A DNA stretch of 26,291 nt, taken from Geoglobus sp. GTDB taxonomy: Archaea; Halobacteriota; Archaeoglobi; Archaeoglobales; Archaeoglobaceae. Below, piece after piece: positions 22,697 through 26,291 of the stretch. Below the pieces are notes generated by a model, which was given only the letters and a program-made list of their open reading frames with translations, did not search any database and was not told the origin of the DNA. Position numbers and translations under genes: made by a program. The stretch is taken from positions 1-26,291 of the forward strand of contig JALUWC010000507.1 in assembly GCA_027019885.1 (NCBI GenBank). Direction: 5' to 3'. How positions within the stretch are numbered: position 1 is the stretch's first letter; each line of letters starts with the position of its first letter.

Positions 22697-22921
22697 ATGT
22701 GCGATGGATGCGAGATGAAGGTCAGGGTGAAGATAAGAAAGACAGAGACGAGAATTGTTATTGACATCAAGACTAAAAAAATAGATGTTCTGGAGTGCAA
22801 CCTTATGAAAAGCAGATGTTTTAGCTGCGTCCCGTTTTGTGAGGCAATCGTCGCTGCCAAGGATTTCGCATTCAAAAGAAGGAAGCCCAAGGGAGAGGTG
22901 ACTCTCGAGGGCTACAGATGA
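22697..22921 (+). CDS. Small six-cysteine protein, unrecognised
   Basis: A 74-residue basic protein beginning MCDGCEMKVRVKIRKTETRI. Cysteines fall at residues 2, 5, 34, 41, 44 and 48 (CDGC, then ECNLMKSRCFSCVPFC), suggesting one or two zinc sites or an iron-sulfur cluster. The tail is lysine/arginine-rich (FKRRKPKGEVTLEGYR), so nucleic-acid contact is plausible. GGGTG lies eight bases before the ATG, and an AT-rich TATA-like stretch (GCTATAATAAC) about 35 nt before. It stands alone between the dph2 operon and the ribosomal operon. No family is recognised; function unknown. Confidence 0.6.
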   Translation: MCDGCEMKVRVKIRKTETRIVIDIKTKKIDVLECNLMKSRCFSCVPFCEAIVAAKDFAFKRRKPKGEVTLEGYR

Positions 22922-23001
22922 GCTTTCATACTCTATTCTAAACCTGAAAGCATACTTCAAATTTTAAAAACATCGAAAGGCAGGATGTTTTTTTCTCAGC
23001 A

Positions 23002-23013
23002 ATATTTAAATAT
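23002..23013 (+). promoter_or_regulatory. TATA box of the rps13 operon
   Basis: ATATTTAAATAT would start transcription near 23033, giving a short leader with the strong GAGGGTGAT ribosome binding site before the ATG at 23048. Confidence 0.55.
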
Positions 23014-23047
23014 CCTCTCTTTAAGGCAAGTGGCAGAGGGTGATGTA

Positions 23048-23494
23048 ATGGAAGAGGGGTTTAAGCACATTGTCAGGATTGCAGACACTGACCTTGATGG
23101 TAAGAAGCCCGTAATTCATGCCCTAACGGGAATCAAGGGTATTGGTCTGAGACTCGCGAGATCAGTGGTGTACAGGCTCGGCATAGATCCCACCAAGAAA
23201 CTTGGAGAGATGGATGATGACTCAATTTCAAGGCTGAAAAAGTTCATAGAGGAGGAGCTTGAAGAGCTCCCATCATGGCTTCTGAATAGGAGAAGGGATT
23301 ATCACACTGGAAAAGATCTTCACATCCTTAACAAGGACATTGATTTCGCAAGAATGCTCGACGTAGAGAGGATGATAAAGATAAGGGCATACAGGGGTAT
23401 GAGACATGCAAGAGGTTACAAGACCAGAGGGCAGAGAACAAGATCCACAGGCAGAAAGGGTGCAACTGTTGGAGTTATAAGGAGAAAGAGATGA
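23048..23494 (+). CDS. rps13: 30S ribosomal protein S13
   Basis: A 148-residue small-subunit protein that contacts the head of 16S rRNA and the P-site tRNA. FKHIVRIADTDLDGKKPVIH opens the archaeal form, ALTGIKGIGLRLARSVVYRL is the helix-hairpin-helix part, and AYRGMRHARGYKTRGQRTRS with the RKGATVGVIRRKR tail is the rRNA-binding end. The frame is open to 22985, but the ATG at 23048 has GAGGGTGAT upstream and gives the expected length. First gene of rps13-rps4-rps11-rpoD. Confidence 0.95.
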   Translation: MEEGFKHIVRIADTDLDGKKPVIHALTGIKGIGLRLARSVVYRLGIDPTKKLGEMDDDSISRLKKFIEEELEELPSWLLNRRRDYHTGKDLHILNKDIDFARMLDVERMIKIRAYRGMRHARGYKTRGQRTRSTGRKGATVGVIRRKR

Positions 23495-23503
23495 GGTGAT
23501 TGA

Positions 23504-24025
23504 ATGGGGGATCCAAAGAAGCCAAAAAAGAAGTACACAAGCCCAACAAAACCATGGGATAGGGTAAGGCTTGAGAGGGAGACTCCTCTCGTGATAAAAT
23601 ATGGGCTCAGGAACAAAAGAGAGCTCTGGAGATTCCAGAATCTGCTCAGAAAATACAGAAGAGTTGCAAGAGACCTCCTTGCAAAGGTTAACTTCCCCGG
23701 GAGAGAAGGTGAGCTTGCCAAGGCAAAGGCCCAGCAGGTCATAAAGAAACTGAACAGAATGGGAATACTTCCAGATAACTCCACTCTCGATGACATCCTG
23801 AATCTCACCGTTGAAGACTTCCTTGAGAGAAGATTGCAGACCGTAGTATTCAGGCAGGGGCTTGCAAGAACGATCAAGCAGGCGAGACAGATGATAGTCC
23901 ACGGACACATAGCAGTTGATGGAAGAAGGGTTACATCACCGAGTTTTATAGTTGAGAGGGAGATGGAAAGCAAAATTGGGTATTATGCCAATTCTCCGTT
24001 TTCAAAACAGGTAGTGGAGGGATGA
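23504..24025 (+). CDS. rps4: 30S ribosomal protein S4
   Basis: A 173-residue primary 16S rRNA-binding protein. The archaeal basic N-terminus [20 protein letters not shown] is followed by the helical body and the S4 RNA-binding domain ([20 protein letters not shown] then [17 protein letters not shown]). It follows rps13 by nine bases with GAGGTGAT overlapping the intergenic gap. Confidence 0.95.
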   Translation: MGDPKKPKKKYTSPTKPWDRVRLERETPLVIKYGLRNKRELWRFQNLLRKYRRVARDLLAKVNFPGREGELAKAKAQQVIKKLNRMGILPDNSTLDDILNLTVEDFLERRLQTVVFRQGLARTIKQARQMIVHGHIAVDGRRVTSPSFIVEREMESKIGYYANSPFSKQVVEG

Positions 24026-24026
24026 T

Positions 24027-24428
24027 ATGGCTGAGAAGAGGAAAAGGGGTGTTTGGGGTATAGCTCACATATACTCATCCTACAACAACACGATCATAAC
24101 CATAACAGATATAACCGGAAGGGAGACAATTGCAAGGATAAGCGGTGGAATGGTTGTTAAAGCCGGAAGAGATGAGGGAAATCCATACACAGCGATGCAG
24201 GCAGCCTTAAGGGTTGCAGAGGTGGCGAAGGAGAAGGGAATAGAAGGAGTTCATATAAAGGTCAGAGCTCCGGGCGGGAACAAGCACACAACCCCCGGTC
24301 CAGGAGCTCAGGCTGCAATAAGAGCTCTCGCAAGAGCGGGCCTTAAAATTGGAAGAATAGAGGATGTCACACCGATACCACATGATGGCACCAGGCCAAA
24401 AGGTGGAAAGAGAGGGAGAAGAGTTTAA
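24027..24428 (+). CDS. rps11: 30S ribosomal protein S11
   Basis: A 133-residue platform protein of the small subunit. [20 protein letters not shown] and [20 protein letters not shown] give the core, and [20 protein letters not shown] then [17 protein letters not shown] the conserved basic C-terminus. It begins one base after the rps4 stop, with GGAGG inside the end of rps4. Confidence 0.96.
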   Translation: MAEKRKRGVWGIAHIYSSYNNTIITITDITGRETIARISGGMVVKAGRDEGNPYTAMQAALRVAEVAKEKGIEGVHIKVRAPGGNKHTTPGPGAQAAIRALARAGLKIGRIEDVTPIPHDGTRPKGGKRGRRV

Positions 24429-24463
24429 TATTTCCCTTTTCAATTTAATTTCGGTGCAGAATC

Positions 24464-25249
24464 ATGAAAGTTGAAATTGTTAGAGATGATGGAACTTACT
24501 CTGAATTCATTTTGAGAGATACGAATCCAGCCTTTGCAAACGCCTGGAGGAGAGCGATGAAAAGCCACGTTCCTGTGCTGGCTGTGGACTATGTGGATTT
24601 CTACATGAACTCGTCCTACCTCTACGATGAGATACTGGCTCACAGAATAGGGCTGATACCTCTGAAAACAAATCTGGACAGGTTCAATCTGCAGGCTGAA
24701 TGTGTGTGCAACGGAGAGGGATGCCCGAGCTGTCAGGTCTCGCTCAGACTGAATGTTGAGGGGCCGAGGATTGTTTATTCCGGAGACTTTGTATCTGATG
24801 ATCCCGAAACAAAGCCTGTTTTCGATAACATTCCCGTTATTGAGCTTTATGATGGTCAGCAGCTCATGCTTGAGGCTGTTGCAAGGCTTGGATTTGGAGG
24901 AGAGCACGCCAAGTTCCAGCCTGTCTCAGTCTGCACTTACAGGGTTCTTGCAGGAGTTACAATAACCGAGTCGTGTTCATCCTGCCAGAAGTGCATTGAA
25001 ATCTGCCCGAAGAATGTATTTTCAGCCAAAGATGGAAGGGTGATTGTCAGCGATGAGTTCAGCTGCACACTGTGCAGGGACTGCCTGAAGGTGTGTGAAG
25101 AGGGTGCGATTGAGCTCTCAGAGACAAATGATTTCCTTTTCTCGGTTGAATCGGTTGGACAGATGGATGTGAGAGAGGTTGCAAAAAGAGCGCTGAATGC
25201 CATAAGATCAAAGGCTGAGGAGATGAACTCCCTGTTGGAAGAGCTGTAG
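24464..25249 (+). CDS. rpoD: DNA-directed RNA polymerase subunit D with two [4Fe-4S] motifs
   Basis: A 261-residue archaeal homolog of Rpb3/bacterial alpha N-domain that pairs with RpoL to nucleate polymerase assembly. The alpha-like start is RDTNPAFANAWRRAMKSHVP. CVCNGEGCPSC (80-90) is a cysteine cluster typical of many archaeal D subunits. A ferredoxin-like insert carries two full motifs, CSSCQKCIEIC (171-181) and CTLCRDCLKVC (201-211), so two [4Fe-4S] clusters are expected. The tail FSVESVGQMDVREVAKRALN is the dimerization domain. It lies 35 bases after rps11, the standard archaeal order, but L18e does not follow. Confidence 0.95.
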   Translation: MKVEIVRDDGTYSEFILRDTNPAFANAWRRAMKSHVPVLAVDYVDFYMNSSYLYDEILAHRIGLIPLKTNLDRFNLQAECVCNGEGCPSCQVSLRLNVEGPRIVYSGDFVSDDPETKPVFDNIPVIELYDGQQLMLEAVARLGFGGEHAKFQPVSVCTYRVLAGVTITESCSSCQKCIEICPKNVFSAKDGRVIVSDEFSCTLCRDCLKVCEEGAIELSETNDFLFSVESVGQMDVREVAKRALNAIRSKAEEMNSLLEEL

Positions 25250-25251
25250 AG

Positions 25252-25821
25252 ATGAGAAGAGAGATATACTGCGACTCCTGCAAGGAGGAAACAGAGCACA
25301 CACTCATAAACCCCTCCAGAAATCTTTTCAGGTGTGATATCTGCGGGCTTGTCACAGAATTTCTGCCTGAGAAAAAGATCGAACTCAGGGCGATAATCAG
25401 CACCGATGACAGATCGGAGAGAGGGAAGATAGAGGTTTCAGGATCTGAAACACTCCAGAAGGGACAGGAGATCGTTGTTGAGACGGAAGAGGGGTTTAAA
25501 ATTGGGGAAATTACATCAATAGAACTCAGAAACGGGAAGAGGGTCGAGATCTCATCTTCCAATGAAATTGAAACCGTATGGCTGAGGGATGTTGGGGAGG
25601 TGAAGGTCAGGATAAGCCTCCACAAGGGGTCTGTAACAACACCCTTTGAAATATACACTGCAGGAGAGGTTGAGTTCAGCGTTGGGGAGATCATCCCTGT
25701 GGAGGGCAGAAACTACAGAATCACAAGAATAAAGCTCATTAACGGTGGATTGCTCAGAAAGGATGGCAGAAGTGCAAAGGCAAAGGAGATAAGGAGGATC
25801 TATGCCAGATTTATCAGATAA
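25252..25821 (+). CDS. Archaeal zinc-finger protein, HVO_0476/COG1326 type
   Basis: A 189-residue protein with an N-terminal zinc ribbon, IYCDSCKEE and LFRCDICGLV (C7/C10/C28/C31), followed by beta-rich domains (for example GQEIVVETEEGFKIGEITSI and KVRISLHKGSVTTPFEIYTA). This architecture fits the uncharacterised archaeal zinc-finger family COG1326. The ribbon resembles those of transcription or translation factors. It starts two bases after the rpoD stop, so it is co-expressed with RNA polymerase and ribosomal proteins. A role in transcription or RNA metabolism is an inference from context only. Confidence 0.75.
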   Translation: MRREIYCDSCKEETEHTLINPSRNLFRCDICGLVTEFLPEKKIELRAIISTDDRSERGKIEVSGSETLQKGQEIVVETEEGFKIGEITSIELRNGKRVEISSSNEIETVWLRDVGEVKVRISLHKGSVTTPFEIYTAGEVEFSVGEIIPVEGRNYRITRIKLINGGLLRKDGRSAKAKEIRRIYARFIR

Positions 25822-26291
25822 ACCACTAAGGCTGAGAGATTTTATCAGAGTCGGGAATCTGTTTTTTTCGGTTGTAGGCTACAGAAATGAAAACGGCATA
25901 AAATGCTTTTTGAGATACGCTCCCGGAAAGGGGGAGAGGTTCAGAGATGGACAGGAATACAGAAAGCTGAAGCATGACGAGGCTGTCGAAATTGGAGATA
26001 AATACTTCAAGAAATCCGAGGGGATTTTCAGAGTTTCAAAGGATGATGTCGATGAGGTCTTCAAACCTGAAGAGAGGCTGAAAGAGGTTATGGACAGAGA
26101 GGTGAAGAGAGTTGTCAATTTTTTTGAGGGAATGCCGAGAGAGGACATGGGAGTTACGGGTTCGAGGCTCATAGGGCTCAAGGGTGATGACAGCGATGTG
26201 GACTTCATAATCTACGGGAAAAACTGGATCAGGGGAAGAGAGAAAATAAAAACAGGAATTGAAAGGGGAAAAATAAGCGAACCGGATGATG
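25802..26291 (+). CDS. Predicted nucleotidyltransferase (pol-beta fold, COG1665-like), partial
   Basis: The first 163 residues are present; the gene continues beyond the window. The N-terminal part (RLRDFIRVGNLFFSVVGYRN ...) is a small beta-rich domain. It is followed by helices and the nucleotidyltransferase signature TGSRLIGLKGDDSDVDFIIY, with the GS pair at 120-121 and metal-binding D132/D134. Such enzymes transfer nucleotides to RNA, protein or small molecules; the substrate here is unknown. The ATG at 25802 overlaps the previous gene by 20 nt and is preceded by GGAGG, so it belongs to the rps13-rpoD operon. Confidence 0.75.
   Translation, partial: MPDLSDKPLRLRDFIRVGNLFFSVVGYRNENGIKCFLRYAPGKGERFRDGQEYRKLKHDEAVEIGDKYFKKSEGIFRVSKDDVDEVFKPEERLKEVMDREVKRVVNFFEGMPREDMGVTGSRLIGLKGDDSDVDFIIYGKNWIRGREKIKTGIERGKISEPDD

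Noticed and set aside
24440..24907. 155-codon minus-strand frame opposite rpoD
   Set aside because: Antisense shadow of a conserved RNA polymerase gene with no recognisable domain.

Overview
The window is chromosomal DNA of a euryarchaeon, most likely a member of the Archaeoglobales (Archaeoglobus/Geoglobus/Ferroglobus type). This is inferred from gene content and style. There are archaeal ribosomal proteins (S13, S4, S11, L44e, S27e), an RpoD subunit with two [4Fe-4S] motifs, PriS and GINS, Dph2, an Ogg2-family glycosylase, a formylmethanofuran-dehydrogenase-like polyferredoxin, and a PAS protein with a His-less kinase stub. Promoters are archaeal TATA boxes about 26 nt before leaderless starts, and genes inside operons carry GGAGGTGA-type ribosome binding sites.

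Layout. 1-1394: end of a DsrE-like gene, a GPN-loop GTPase and a MoaD/ThiS-like protein whose stop codon overlaps that of the GTPase. 1466-3005: a surface lipoprotein gene broken by a one-base frameshift, a perfect 10-bp inverted repeat at its predicted transcription start, a TATA box usable in both directions and a tiny AbrB protein. 3013-6775 (minus): a ten-motif polyferredoxin, then a hydantoinase/oxoprolinase-family gene coupled to a histone-deacetylase-family gene. 6943-11076 (minus): an information-processing run priS-gins51-rpl44e-rps27e-ogg, preceded by a DMT transporter and a cytosolic sulfite-oxidase-fold protein. 11125-15035 (plus): amino-acid racemase, argB, a TIM-barrel isomerase/epimerase and a multi-domain sensor protein.

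15036-17577 is the accessory part: a tRNA-Ile(GAT) gene flanked by decayed or unrecognised small genes, a 54-residue ribbon-helix-helix-like protein aimed at the tRNA 3' end, an unknown zinc-ribbon protein, a set of GTAGCA[C/T] repeats (three in tandem, three scattered in both orientations) and another frameshifted gene. It looks like the worn remains of an integrated element, although no integrase and no duplicated tRNA end were seen.

17578-18617 encodes two membrane proteins of unknown function. 18806-22563 is an overlapping operon ppsA-hpt-dph2 (PEP synthase, hypoxanthine/guanine phosphoribosyltransferase, diphthamide synthesis). After a small six-cysteine protein, 23048-26291 is a ribosome/RNA-polymerase operon, rps13-rps4-rps11-rpoD, followed by a zinc-finger protein and a nucleotidyltransferase that runs off the end.

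No CRISPR array, insertion sequence or rRNA was seen. Two genes (1489-2663, 16894-17320), and possibly a third (15515-15686), are broken at homopolymer runs. Base-calling error and real decay cannot be told apart from this sequence alone. No clearly new multi-gene system stands out. The best candidates for something undescribed are the tRNA-adjacent remnant with its repeats, and the lipoprotein/AbrB pair with its palindromic operator.
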